A stretch of 64,000 bases of DNA from NCBI GenBank assembly GCA_032153715.1, contig JALDYR010000002.1, forward strand, positions 186,001 to 250,000. The letters are read 5' to 3'. Below are positions 15,710-24,439 of this stretch, in pieces. Position 1 is the first letter of the stretch; the number at the start of each line of letters is the position of its first letter. The DNA is from SEAL01 sp032153715 (GTDB lineage Bacteria; Patescibacteriota; Saccharimonadia; Saccharimonadales; Saccharimonadaceae). The notes below the pieces were generated by a model. The model made no database searches. It was given only the letters and a program-made list of their open reading frames with translations, and was not told the DNA's origin. The position numbers were made by a program, and so were the translations under genes.

Positions 15710-16312
15710 ATGGAAAACGCTCCACTACAGAACTACGAACAACAAACACCACAAGGCGAAACGACTGAAAAACAGATTTCAATTTGGCGTAAAGCATTTA
15801 ATAAGCTCGGCCTCTTTGGTGCTGGTGCAGCCGTAGCTACAGGTGCGATTGTTGGCGGGCAAGCACTTGAAGTTATTCCAACGCCAAATGCTGAAAAAAC
15901 AGCAGTCGAAGATGTTCAGAATGAACACATTATCTCATCTGTAGCTGAAGATCAAACGGGCAATGTACCACTCATTACTCCAGAGATCTCTCCTGAAGGT
16001 GGGGCGCTAACTCCCGCTACACCTCCAGCGCCAGCCGAACTCCCTCCGGTTGCTACCTATACTCCACCTGAGCAAAACATTATTGTACCTATCGAGTCTC
16101 GTGTTGAGCTAAACAGTCCCCTGGCATCTAATGTGGACGACTTGTCGGTGTCAGAGAAGTATGGAAGTAATCCGTCGACTTCTCCTGTAGATTCAATGCC
16201 TGGATTTAACAGCAGTAATGAAACACTAGCAAATCCTCCGAGTGCTCCAGAATTTGGCCCAAGTACGAAAACCGAGAATGAATTTGGAGTGCCATCATCA
16301 CGCGGTGAATAG
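15710..16312 (+). CDS. Proline-rich single-pass membrane protein
   Basis: A 200-aa protein with a polar N-terminus, a single hydrophobic helix at about residues 33-53 (LFGAGAAVATGAIVGG) and then a long low-complexity region rich in Pro, Ser, Glu and Thr. The pattern suggests an N-terminal anchor with an extended outer part that could span the cell wall. No catalytic motif is visible. It has its own promoter and terminator and precedes a larger protein of similar design. Confidence 0.6.
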   Translation: MENAPLQNYEQQTPQGETTEKQISIWRKAFNKLGLFGAGAAVATGAIVGGQALEVIPTPNAEKTAVEDVQNEHIISSVAEDQTGNVPLITPEISPEGGALTPATPPAPAELPPVATYTPPEQNIIVPIESRVELNSPLASNVDDLSVSEKYGSNPSTSPVDSMPGFNSSNETLANPPSAPEFGPSTKTENEFGVPSSRGE

Positions 16313-16328
16313 GTAATCTATTTGGACA

Positions 16329-16362
16329 AAATAACCTCGCAGAATATGTGAGGTTATTTTTA
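16329..16362 (+). terminator. Terminator of the 15710 gene
   Basis: AAATAACCTC (16329-16338) pairs with GAGGTTATTT (16350-16359), followed by TTTATT. Confidence 0.88.
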
Positions 16363-16402
16363 TTGCTTATGATTGCAATATTGTAAAGTATATTCTATAA
16401 GC

Positions 16403-16432
16403 ATTGACAAAATGTCAATAATTTGCTACAAT
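16403..16432 (+). promoter_or_regulatory. Promoter of the 16473 gene with inverted repeat over the -35
   Basis: TTGACA (16404-16409), 17 bases ending in TGC, TACAAT (16427-16432). The -35 lies in a perfect inverted repeat, ATTGACA-AAA-TGTCAAT (16403-16419), a possible operator. Confidence 0.65.
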
Positions 16433-16472
16433 CTATACATAAGCTAAATAAGCAAATAAGGAATCCACCACG

Positions 16473-18470
16473 ATGCCACATAACGAATCTGCTCCAAAGC
16501 CTCGCGAACGCGTTAAAGTAACGCTGAGCGATCTCCATAAATATAACTACGGTAAAGAGAACTACCAAAAGGGTGAAGTTATCGACGAAGAAGCACGCGA
16601 CAAGTTTCGTCGTGAATTCGCGAAGCGTGCGATTAACCAGTCTGGCGACGAAGGGCTTAACAAGCGATTTGACGAACTACCGCCTGATGCGCTTGAAGCA
16701 CTTTATGAAGAAGGACTCTTTCCTCGTCATGATACCGAGGGTCGTCTTGTGAATAAAAACGGCGATTTTATTAATAGCGCCGGCAGTGTGATTTCTGACG
16801 AATCAAATGCCATTCGAGAAACAGCCGAGTCGCGCAATAACCGTCAAGTGAAGTACAATACGGGTAGCGAAGTTGCCTCAGGCGAATTTGGCCTTGATGA
16901 TGTTGTGGTGGCATCTGACAACGGCGAACACACTCCTCAGGGTGGTGAAGTTGAAGGCGACGGTACGCCTGTTGGATTTGATGACGATACGAATGATACG
17001 AGAATCAAGCTAAGGACTCGCGCGAATAACGCCGCTTTAGCTGGCATGAGTGCACCTGCTCGATTAGCAAACTGGTTCCGTAACCGTGGCCAGGCACGTC
17101 GGGCTCAGGGCGAAAGTGGATCTGCTGAGGATCATGATAGCCAAACTAGTGACGCAGAGCGACGTGATAAAAAGCGTAAGCTAGGCATGTTTCTTGGTGG
17201 CGCAGCTCTTATAGGAGCTGGTTTAGTTACCTGGTATCTTGTAGATCGCTATGGCGGTGGTAATGGCGGAGCATCTGCTAATCACGATGCGCTTCCATTC
17301 GGTACTGGCGATAGCCAAACTCACTTTGGTAACGAAAGTAGTGATCACGCCAATAACCGTATTCAGAACATTGATAGCTTCCCGACGATTCAGCATGAAA
17401 ACTTAACAGAACTCTTTAACGTCGCTGACCCATCAAAGGCAGCTGACAAGCTGGCGATTAACGACTTTAACCACCCAATTCCTGACGGTAATAATTTGCC
17501 AGCATTTAAGGAAGCACTTGATTTACAGTGGCGAGGTAACGGCGAAGAGATGGCGTACTACCTTTCAAAGGCACATATCGCCGGTGCGCCACAGCCAGAT
17601 CAATTCCCAAGCCAAGAAGCTTTCATCCAGGCGATTAATGACTACGGCACAAAGCTTGAGGGTGACCCTGCGCTGCGCGCAGCAAAGCTGAACGAGCTAA
17701 ATGGTCTGTTTAATGACCCAGCGGCGACATTTACCGTGCGTGATATTAAGACTCCATACGTCTCTCCGTACATTGATCATACAACGGGTGCCTTTAACAT
17801 CGATGACTATGTTGACTACGGCGGAACAATTACCGAAGTGCGCTTAGCGAACGGCGCGGTAATCCTTGTCCGTAACCAGTGTGGTCAGCCAATTGAGGAA
17901 ATTATCCAGCAGTTTGTCGCTACTCCTCAGGGTAATGGTGTCGCTGCTAGCTATGCACAGCCACAAGGTGGTCCGATCTACTACGAAACACCACAAGGTA
18001 ACGGTACGCCGGATGTTCCACAATATAACTACACGCCAACTCCTCCGGTGACCCCTGAGGGCGGCGATACACCAACTCCTCCGACTCCACCAGAATTGCC
18101 ACCTGAACTACCTCCTGAATTGCCTGAGCAGCCAGTTGTTCCCGAGGAGCACAAGGGTAATGCTTATCCTGACAATCCATTCTTAACTAACGACCTTGGT
18201 CCAGGAGAGTTTATGCCAGAACCTGCACACGTTGATACAACAATTGTTACCGATAGCGGTCGTGATATCGGTGGCGGTCAGGTTGAGGCGCCGATCATTG
18301 ATACAGTTACGAATGATCCGGGCACTCAGACTGGCGGTGTCGACCATGGCGCAGGCGCAACCCCAGATAAACTAGATACAGGTTCTAATGCTGGTGCGGG
18401 TAGTGGTGTTGAAGCTGAAAGTGGTACCGGCACAGGCTCAACTAATACCGGTGAAGTAACAAGTCGATAA
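16473..18470 (+). CDS. Large single-pass membrane protein with proline-rich C-terminus
   Basis: A 665-aa protein. Residues 1-235 are polar and charged, presumably cytoplasmic, and end in RRDKKRK. A membrane helix spans about residues 238-257. The outer part has a folded-looking region (about 300-480) and then a Pro/Gly/Thr-rich tail with repeated ATPQGN/ETPQGN and PELPPELPPELP units. A basic segment before the helix fits an inside N-terminus. No family is recognised. The next gene, 22 bases downstream, encodes an LPTTG surface protein, so both probably belong to the cell surface. Confidence 0.6.
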   Translation: MPHNESAPKPRERVKVTLSDLHKYNYGKENYQKGEVIDEEARDKFRREFAKRAINQSGDEGLNKRFDELPPDALEALYEEGLFPRHDTEGRLVNKNGDFINSAGSVISDESNAIRETAESRNNRQVKYNTGSEVASGEFGLDDVVVASDNGEHTPQGGEVEGDGTPVGFDDDTNDTRIKLRTRANNAALAGMSAPARLANWFRNRGQARRAQGESGSAEDHDSQTSDAERRDKKRKLGMFLGGAALIGAGLVTWYLVDRYGGGNGGASANHDALPFGTGDSQTHFGNESSDHANNRIQNIDSFPTIQHENLTELFNVADPSKAADKLAINDFNHPIPDGNNLPAFKEALDLQWRGNGEEMAYYLSKAHIAGAPQPDQFPSQEAFIQAINDYGTKLEGDPALRAAKLNELNGLFNDPAATFTVRDIKTPYVSPYIDHTTGAFNIDDYVDYGGTITEVRLANGAVILVRNQCGQPIEEIIQQFVATPQGNGVAASYAQPQGGPIYYETPQGNGTPDVPQYNYTPTPPVTPEGGDTPTPPTPPELPPELPPELPEQPVVPEEHKGNAYPDNPFLTNDLGPGEFMPEPAHVDTTIVTDSGRDIGGGQVEAPIIDTVTNDPGTQTGGVDHGAGATPDKLDTGSNAGAGSGVEAESGTGTGSTNTGEVTSR

Positions 18471-18492
18471 GTAATCATAAGGAGAAAATGAC

Positions 18493-19782
18493 ATGCGTAA
18501 TCTAATCAACAAAGTCACACAGCGTATTAATCAAAAATCTGCAGCATTGCTTATCGCAGTTGCCGCAGCAGTCGTAATTATTCCGTCTGTTGCGTTCGCC
18601 TGGGGGCCAAACCGTACAACGTTTACTCAGGAAAACCCTGCAAACTACGTTACTTTCAACTCAATTACCAATAACCCAAAGTGGGGTGATGAGCGTAACT
18701 TTATGCGTATTCGCGATGTTGCGAATGGCGAAACGTTCCGTGATACGGCAAACTTGCAAGCAGGTAAAAAGTACGAAGTGATTGTTCTATATCACAACAA
18801 CGCCAAAACGAGCTTGAATGCGAGTGGTGCGGGTATTGCCCAAAATGCATTTGCACGAACGGAAATTCCTGCGCTTGTCCGTAGCGGTAATGCTGACACA
18901 AAAGCGATGTCATATGTTGGCGCATCAAACGCAAACCCAACATCTGTCTATGACCACATTAGCTTCTCGAACCAAACGACATCTGATATTGCACTTCGCT
19001 ACCTTCCGGGTACAGCAAAGATCACGAGTAATGGTGCGGTCAATGGCCAAACTATTTCTGAAGATATCTTCGGTACTAACGGTACGAAAATTGGCTACGA
19101 CGCATTAAACGGTTCATTGCCTGGTTGTGACCAGTATTCTGGCTACATCACTTACCAGCTCGTTGCCGATTCCCCAAGCTTTACGTTTGCGAAAGATGTT
19201 CGTATCGCTGGTGCGAAAGAATGGAAAGATAGCATTACCGCCCCTAAGGGTGCAAAAATTGAGTACCGCCTAAGCTATAAGAATACTGGTACGACTGAAC
19301 AAAAAAATGTCGTCATGAAAGACGTTCTGCCAAAGGGTCTGAACTATATTAATGGTCAGACGGATGTCATTAATTCAAGCAATCCAAGTGGTAAGCGAGT
19401 AGGTGATGGTATTAACGGTGACGGTGTGAACGTTGGTTCATACGCTACCGGATCAAATGTATTCTTGTATCTATTTGCGACAGTTGATGCGGCACCATGT
19501 ACAGTTCTGACTAATACGGCTTCTGTTGAAACAGCAAATGGCAATCGTCAGGATACGGCAAAGGTAACAGTCGAAGGTAATTGTGTAACGCCTGTTGCTG
19601 CAACGACTCCTTCGTCACTGCCAACCACTGGTCCTGCCGAGGTGATTGCCGGACTGATTGGTATTGCTGCGATTACGATCGGTGTTGTCTACTACTTTAA
19701 GAGCCGTCGTGAACTACAGGAAACATTGCACGCTGCCCAAAACCAGCCGACCATTACCAAAAGTTCACACGATACAAAATAA
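18493..19782 (+). CDS. Secreted surface protein with DUF11-like domain and LPTTG motif
   Basis: A 429-aa protein with a signal peptide (basic start, hydrophobic core, cleavage near VAFA at about residue 36). Residues 250-370 resemble the DUF11/conserved repeat domain of surface proteins (KIEYRLSYKNTGTTEQKNVV, then VLPKGLNYINGQT). LPTTG at residues 376-380 is followed by a hydrophobic helix and KSRRE, the arrangement of sortase substrates, although the 28-residue cytoplasmic tail is longer than usual. AAGGAG lies 9 bases before the ATG. No sortase gene is in the window. Confidence 0.78.
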   Translation: MRNLINKVTQRINQKSAALLIAVAAAVVIIPSVAFAWGPNRTTFTQENPANYVTFNSITNNPKWGDERNFMRIRDVANGETFRDTANLQAGKKYEVIVLYHNNAKTSLNASGAGIAQNAFARTEIPALVRSGNADTKAMSYVGASNANPTSVYDHISFSNQTTSDIALRYLPGTAKITSNGAVNGQTISEDIFGTNGTKIGYDALNGSLPGCDQYSGYITYQLVADSPSFTFAKDVRIAGAKEWKDSITAPKGAKIEYRLSYKNTGTTEQKNVVMKDVLPKGLNYINGQTDVINSSNPSGKRVGDGINGDGVNVGSYATGSNVFLYLFATVDAAPCTVLTNTASVETANGNRQDTAKVTVEGNCVTPVAATTPSSLPTTGPAEVIAGLIGIAAITIGVVYYFKSRRELQETLHAAQNQPTITKSSHDTK

Positions 19783-19798
19783 GTAATTGAACACTAAA

Positions 19799-19831
19799 AA
19801 TAACCTCCCGGATTTTACTCGGGAGGTTATT
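19799..19831. terminator. Bidirectional terminator
   Basis: AATAACCTCCCG (19799-19810) pairs perfectly with CGGGAGGTTATT (19820-19831), with A/T-rich flanks on both sides. It serves the surface gene on the left and the convergent acidic-protein gene on the right. Confidence 0.88.
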
Positions 19832-19835
19832 TGGT

Positions 19836-20381
19836 TTAGGCTGTTTGTTTGTCGCTCGACAGGTAGTCGATTTCCTTGATGATATCGAGGAGCGCTTGGG
19901 CGCGACGAGCTTCGTCCTTGATGTCCTTAGCGGCTTCGTGCGCTGGGGCGATCAGGCTATCATCGTCAGTTGAACGAAGCAGGAGAAGGTAGGTGTCAAA
20001 CTTTTCTTCAGCTGAAACGTTTAATTTATCAACAAGCGGACGCAGTTCGGTGAGGGCGTCTTGCTTGATGCTGTCGAGGCCACCTGGTGTCGCGTGAAGA
20101 TTCGAGGCGTGCAATGTTGCGATTGTCGGCGCTGGGTCGGCGACTGGTTCTGGTGTGACTACCATTGGTTCCGGAAGGACTGAGTCACTTGCGGTATCGT
20201 CAGCCGCTGGTGTACCAAAAGGTGAGCCAATCACAGCACCGCTTGGAGTTGGAGTTTCTTCGAAGCTGAGACCAGTGTTTGATTGATCACTGCTATCAAG
20301 TTGATCAGTTACACCTGCTAAAGCTTTTGCGAGCTCTTGGTCGTCGCCGCTGTCTTTTTGTGCTGTCGTTTGACTATCCAT
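19836..20381 (-). CDS. Acidic hypothetical protein
   Basis: A 181-aa soluble protein. Residues 1-95 are low-complexity and rich in Asp, Ser, Thr and Pro. Residues 100-180 look helical and folded (LDSIKQDALTELRPLVDKLN, then EKFDTYLLLLRS). ATG 20379-20381 is chosen because GAGGT lies just upstream; a GTG two codons earlier is possible. No family is recognised. It is divergent from the sugar isomerase gene, with about 90 bases between them. Confidence 0.6.
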   Translation of the reverse strand: MDSQTTAQKDSGDDQELAKALAGVTDQLDSSDQSNTGLSFEETPTPSGAVIGSPFGTPAADDTASDSVLPEPMVVTPEPVADPAPTIATLHASNLHATPGGLDSIKQDALTELRPLVDKLNVSAEEKFDTYLLLLRSTDDDSLIAPAHEAAKDIKDEARRAQALLDIIKEIDYLSSDKQTA

Positions 20382-20475
20382 TCCCACCTCTACTAAATAC
20401 TACTTATGCTTCTTTATTAAAAAGTGTATCATAGTAAAAGACAGTAAACAACAAAAGACTTACAAAGGAGGTGGG

Positions 20476-21516
20476 ATGCTTGATGATTTGAACGTGTTAG
20501 CGCAACGTGATCCAAACGGTGCGCTCGCTGTCGCTGCATCACAGTGGCAACAGGCTGAATATGAGGTTGCGATTAACGACGAGACACACGATGGACGACC
20601 ACTTGAGAATGTCGTGATTGCTGGCATGGGTGGCTCGGCGCTTGCGGCACTCCTGGTGAAGGATTGGCTTGGTAGTCAGCTGAAGGTGCCATTTGAAATT
20701 GTGCGCACCTATGATTTGCCGGGGTATGTCAATGATCGCACGCTGGTGATTGCGAGTAGCTATTCGGGAAATACCGAGGAAACGCTAAGCGGCCTGCAGC
20801 AGGCGCGAGATCGCTCTGCACAGGTGGGTATTATTGCGAGCGGCGGCAAATTAGTAGATATTGCGGGCGACCAGTCAATTGCGCATGTCGTACTGCCAAG
20901 TGGCGTACAGCCGCGCATGGCAATGCTTTACAATCTTCGTGGCCTGGTGGCGCTACTTGTTCATTTTGGTGTTTTGCCGGTGACGGCGCTCGATGAAATT
21001 GCCGCTGCCGCATCGTGGCTGCGGGAAGAGACCGCCAAGTGGCTGCCGGAAATTTCAACTGACAAGAACGAAGCTAAGCAATTAGCGCTACTCGCGGTTG
21101 GCAAGACGCCGGTTATTTACGGCGGTCCGCAAACCTCATCACTGGCGTATAAGTGGAAAATTAGTTGGAATGAAAATGCTAAAAATGTCGCATTTTGGAA
21201 TCAATATCCAGAGTTTAATCATAATGAGTTTATTGGCTGGACGTCACATCCGGTCGACAAGCCATTTGCGGTGTTTGACCTAATAAGTCCGCTTGATCAT
21301 CCGCAGGTGTTAAAGCGATTTGAAATATCAGATCGATTATTGAGCGGTCAGCGACCAAAGGCGCAGATTGTGAAATTGCAAGGCGAGACGATTTTACAGC
21401 AACTATTATGGGGCTGTATCTTGGCTGACTTTATTAGTATTTATGTTGCCATCCTCAATGGTGTTGATCCAGTACCGGTGCCGTTGATCGAAAAGTTGAA
21501 GAAAGAGCTGGTTTAA
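20476..21516 (+). CDS. Bifunctional phosphoglucose/phosphomannose isomerase
   Basis: A 346-aa SIS-domain protein of the bifunctional Pgi/Pmi type, which interconverts fructose-6-phosphate with glucose- or mannose-6-phosphate. The first SIS domain has VVIAGMGGSALAA near residue 47 and SSYSGNTEETL near residue 95, the sugar-phosphate loop. The second half has AYKWKISWNENAKN and the FNHNEFIGW segment, whose Glu and His are the expected catalytic region. AAAGGAGGTG lies just before the ATG, one of the best ribosome sites in the window. It could feed glucose-6-phosphate to zwf. Confidence 0.92.
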   Translation: MLDDLNVLAQRDPNGALAVAASQWQQAEYEVAINDETHDGRPLENVVIAGMGGSALAALLVKDWLGSQLKVPFEIVRTYDLPGYVNDRTLVIASSYSGNTEETLSGLQQARDRSAQVGIIASGGKLVDIAGDQSIAHVVLPSGVQPRMAMLYNLRGLVALLVHFGVLPVTALDEIAAAASWLREETAKWLPEISTDKNEAKQLALLAVGKTPVIYGGPQTSSLAYKWKISWNENAKNVAFWNQYPEFNHNEFIGWTSHPVDKPFAVFDLISPLDHPQVLKRFEISDRLLSGQRPKAQIVKLQGETILQQLLWGCILADFISIYVAILNGVDPVPVPLIEKLKKELV

Positions 21517-21518
21517 AT

Positions 21519-21546
21519 TAAAAAACACCTCTCAATAAAGGGGTGT
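21519..21546 (-). terminator. Terminator of the 21614 gene
   Basis: On the minus strand ACACCCC (21540-21546) pairs with GAGGTGT (21525-21531) with one G-T pair, followed by TTTTTTAATTT. It ends just beyond the stop of the convergent isomerase gene. Confidence 0.75.
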
Positions 21547-21566
21547 AGTAGCTAGTGAGTTGTTTT

Positions 21567-21605
21567 ACTACTGTGTTGGCGCCAACGTGACGCCAACACA
21601 GTAGT
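21567..21605. repeat. 15-bp perfect inverted repeat in the 3' region of the 21614 gene
   Basis: ACTACTGTGTTGGCG (21567-21581) is repeated inverted at 21591-21605 with a 9-base centre. The left arm also overlaps the 10-bp palindrome TTGGCGCCAA. No T-tract follows on either strand, so it is more likely a 3' stabiliser or binding site than a terminator. Confidence 0.7.
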
Positions 21606-21613
21606 TGTGGGAG

Positions 21614-22051
21614 TTAGTTGTGGTTGGCGAACTGTTCAACCGGGCAGTTACTGCGAATGAACGCGGGTAGCTCGATGAGCCGTCCTGTCACTGCACCAAA
21701 CTCGAAGCTGTACAGACCTGTAGACGGTATTTGCTGAACGAGGCGCAGCGCCTCGCCGTTGAGACATGCGGTGATGTACTCAAACTCCGTTTCGATGGAG
21801 GCTTTCTTGAGCCAGTCGGTACGATCGTCATATTCGAAGACGATCGTACCTTCGATATAGACGTCAAGCACCCCAACTTCTTCAACCCGCCATGTCAGCT
21901 TGTGGTGAATAGAGCGGTCTTCTTTGTCGCGAAAACGTTGCTCAAGTTCAGCGGTGAAGATGTGGTAGAAGTTCCGGCCCTCTCCGACGACCGTACTGAC
22001 TGTGTCGGCTGTTTGTGATACTTTATCGGCAATAAGGTCGATAAGATACAC
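21614..22051 (-). CDS. Hypothetical protein with own promoter and terminator
   Basis: A 145-aa soluble protein from GTG 22049-22051. The first half is helical. The middle (VGVLDVYIEGTIVFEYDDRT) and the end (GLYSFEFGAVTGRLIELPAF) look beta-rich. AGGA lies about 9 bases before the GTG. A TTGCTT-N17-TATAAT promoter, a small leader hairpin (22073-22092) and a strong 3' hairpin surround it. It is one of the small accessory transcription units of this window. No family is recognised. Confidence 0.62.
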   Translation of the reverse strand: MYLIDLIADKVSQTADTVSTVVGEGRNFYHIFTAELEQRFRDKEDRSIHHKLTWRVEEVGVLDVYIEGTIVFEYDDRTDWLKKASIETEFEYITACLNGEALRLVQQIPSTGLYSFEFGAVTGRLIELPAFIRSNCPVEQFANHN

Positions 22052-22101
22052 GAGTATTCCTAACTCTCACAACACACCGGACCTTCCGGGTGTATAATTA
22101 T

Positions 22102-22130
22102 ATTATATCATATAAGTTTTATTTAAGCAA
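22102..22130 (-). promoter_or_regulatory. Promoter of the 21614 gene
   Basis: Minus strand TTGCTT (22125-22130), 17 bases, TATAAT (22102-22107). Confidence 0.65.
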
Positions 22131-22143
22131 AATTATAGCAATA

Positions 22144-23379
22144 CTAATGATACTGGCGCAGGGCTTCAATCGGGTCCTTGCGGGCGGCGCGAATAGCTGG
22201 GTAGAGGCCAAAGAGGGTGCCGATGATAATGGAAACGCCGAGTCCAAGCGCAGCAATTTCCCAGCTAAAGAGTGGATCAAAGGTGAGTAGCGATCGGCTG
22301 ACGATGAAGGCGAGAATGTAGCCAAGGATATAACCGCCAATGCCGCCGCCAATACTCATTGCGAGCGATTCAATTAGAAATTGAGCAGTAATATGACCGC
22401 TGCTAGCGCCAAGCGCTTTACGGATGCCAATTTCGCGGGTGCGTTCGGCAACGCTAACGAGCATAATATTCATGATGCCAATGCCGCCGACAATGAGTGA
22501 GATGCTTGCTACAACTGCCATGGTGGTGGCCACGGCGTAAAAGAGCTCGTTTGCGGGACGGGATAGATCATCGCCAGAGAGGATGCTAAAGTCCTTTTCA
22601 CCTTTATGGTTACTGCCAAGGGTGTGCTGAAGAGCAGAAATGGTTGTCGGCAGCTCTTTATCAGAGGCGGCCTTAACGTCGATTTGTTGAATTTGGGCGA
22701 TGCCTTGGTTAAAAGATTTGCCACTTTCAAGACTGATAATAGCGGCGTGATCAAAGTCGATGTTGTTGTAGTTGATTGGGTTGTTGATGCGCTTGAGGAC
22801 GCCAATGACGGTAAAGGTTTGGCCTCGTATTTTGAAGGTTTGCCCGATTGATTGATCCGTTCCAAACAGATCAACTGAGAGTTGCGAGCCAATGACGGCG
22901 GTATCTTTGTTAGTGACGCTATCGATAAACTGACCATCGCGTACTTCGAGGCTGGTGATATCAATGAGGTCGGGTGAGGTTGCGACGATTGGCGTGTTGG
23001 ACGGTGAATTATCGCCCGAGCGAACACTGCCGCCGACGAGCATAATAGGGGCGGCTTTATCGACGTGCGGAAGCTTTTGGATAGACTTCACATCTTGTTC
23101 GGTGAGACTGCTGGTGGCGAAGGCACGGTTGACGGGTGAGGTGATGTTATCGATTTTTGCGGGATCAAGATGAGCGCCGGGACGTACGACCGCAATGTTA
23201 CCGCCAAGGTCGTCAACTTGGTCGGAAATCACTTTTGTTGCGCCGCCACTAAGGGCGAGAATGAGCGTAATGCTGGCAATGCCAATCGTGACGCCGAGCA
23301 TAGTAAGGGTGGTGCGAGTACGGTTGCTATGGAGTGACTCGAGGGCGTTTTCGATGTGGTTGGTGAGAAGCAGGCGCAT
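22144..23379 (-). CDS. MacB-type ABC transporter permease
   Basis: A 411-aa MacB/FtsX-like permease: an N-terminal helix (TMLGVTIGIASITLILAL), a large extracytoplasmic MacB-PCD region (residues about 45-280) and three C-terminal helices with the typical RTREIGIRKALGAS motif near residue 320. MacB-type systems use ATP in the cytoplasm to drive export or envelope work rather than uptake. It follows the ATPase gene by 2 bases, so they are one operon. The substrate is unknown; toxins, lipids or peptides are the family's usual range. Confidence 0.93.
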   Translation of the reverse strand: MRLLLTNHIENALESLHSNRTRTTLTMLGVTIGIASITLILALSGGATKVISDQVDDLGGNIAVVRPGAHLDPAKIDNITSPVNRAFATSSLTEQDVKSIQKLPHVDKAAPIMLVGGSVRSGDNSPSNTPIVATSPDLIDITSLEVRDGQFIDSVTNKDTAVIGSQLSVDLFGTDQSIGQTFKIRGQTFTVIGVLKRINNPINYNNIDFDHAAIISLESGKSFNQGIAQIQQIDVKAASDKELPTTISALQHTLGSNHKGEKDFSILSGDDLSRPANELFYAVATTMAVVASISLIVGGIGIMNIMLVSVAERTREIGIRKALGASSGHITAQFLIESLAMSIGGGIGGYILGYILAFIVSRSLLTFDPLFSWEIAALGLGVSIIIGTLFGLYPAIRAARKDPIEALRQYH

Positions 23380-23381
23380 AA

Positions 23382-24203
23382 TTATTGGTCTCCACCTTTC
23401 TTGGCTGACTTTCGTCGAGGGGTGCGTTTTGCTTTTTTGGCTTTTGTCGCGTTGCCGCGAGCATCAAGACGACGTTTGGTGGCTGTAGTTTTTTTGGTTT
23501 CGCGCGGCGTTTGCGTGTCGCTGTCAATGCGGCCGTCAATCATGGTAATGACACGACTGGCGTAGGTTGTCAGACTTGGGTTATGGGTGACCATAATTAT
23601 CGTGTTGCCGCGTTTATGAATGTCGGATAATTCCTCCATAATGACATGACTAGCGCGGCTATCAAGATTGCCCGTCGGCTCGTCAGCAAGGACAATGGAT
23701 GGGTTATTGACGAGGGCACGGGCGATAGCGACGCGCTGTGTCTGGCCACCGGAGAGTTGCCAAGGCATATAGTACTCGCGCTCCGATAAATGGAAGTTAG
23801 CTAAGGCTTTGCTGGCGAGTTGGAGGCGTTTGGTCTTGCGAACGCCGCTATAGGTAAGGGGAAGGGCGACGTTTTCGATGACATTCATGCGCGGAACAAG
23901 GTTGAAGTTTTGGAAGACAAAGCCAATTTGCTCGCTGCGGATATGGGCGTGGCGAGGGCCGCTTAATGATTTGACGGATTTGCCGTCGAGCTTGTAAATG
24001 CCGTCATTGGCGCGGTCAAGCAGGCCAAGGATGTTGAGTAGGGTTGTTTTGCCACAGCCGCTTGGTCCCATGATGGCGATAAATTCACCTTTTTCAATTG
24101 TCAGGTCGACGCCGTCGAGGACCGTATGCTCGGCGTCGCCAATCCCATAGCGCTTCGTGAGCCCGTGGAGAGAGATTACCGGTGGTGTCGAGTCGCTAGC
24201 CAT
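23382..24203 (-). CDS. ABC transporter ATP-binding protein (LolD/MacB type)
   Basis: A 273-aa ATPase partnered with the MacB-like permease. It shows Walker A GPSGCGKTT, the Q-loop QIGFVFQNFNLV, signature LSGGQTQRVAIARAL, Walker B IVLADEPTGNLDS and the switch MVTHN. ATG 24201-24203 is chosen over one 13 codons earlier because TATAAT at 24213-24218 lies 9 bases before it. After the normal domain (about 230 residues) comes a 40-residue Lys/Arg/Ala-rich tail (AKKAKRTPRRKSAKK) resembling histone-H1-like tails, unusual for this family. It may bind nucleic acid or the membrane surface. Confidence 0.93.
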   Translation of the reverse strand: MASDSTPPVISLHGLTKRYGIGDAEHTVLDGVDLTIEKGEFIAIMGPSGCGKTTLLNILGLLDRANDGIYKLDGKSVKSLSGPRHAHIRSEQIGFVFQNFNLVPRMNVIENVALPLTYSGVRKTKRLQLASKALANFHLSEREYYMPWQLSGGQTQRVAIARALVNNPSIVLADEPTGNLDSRASHVIMEELSDIHKRGNTIIMVTHNPSLTTYASRVITMIDGRIDSDTQTPRETKKTTATKRRLDARGNATKAKKAKRTPRRKSAKKGGDQ

Positions 24204-24298
24204 TAGTTGTCTATTATAGATAATAAATGGGACAAATCGCAACAGCTAGACGGCGTAAACTATACAACTGCTGATATAATGTAGAACGAAACGGGTGT

Positions 24299-24388
24299 GG
24301 AGAGGTGGCCGAGTGGTTGAAGGCGCACGCTTGGAAAGCGTGTGTACCAGCAATGGTACCGCAGGTTCGAATCCTGTTCTCTCCGCCA
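24299..24388 (+). tRNA. tRNA-Ser (GGA)
   Basis: A 90-base class II tRNA. The acceptor GGAGAGG pairs with TCTCTCC (last pair G-T), the anticodon loop is TTGGAAA (GGA), it has a long variable arm, the T-arm GGTTCGAATCC and an encoded CCA end. TATAAT at 24275-24280 is its likely -10. Confidence 0.97.
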
Positions 24389-24439
24389 GAATAAACATAT
24401 GAGCTGCATCGTATTTTTATTCTGGTACACTAGAGCGTA

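Noticed and set aside
21567..21605. The 15-bp inverted repeat as an insertion-sequence end or attachment site.
   Set aside because: No transposase, integrase or target duplication is nearby; its place after a stop codon fits a 3' RNA structure.
24299..24388. tRNA-Ser as an integration site for a mobile element.
   Set aside because: No integrase gene or repeat of the tRNA 3' end was seen downstream.
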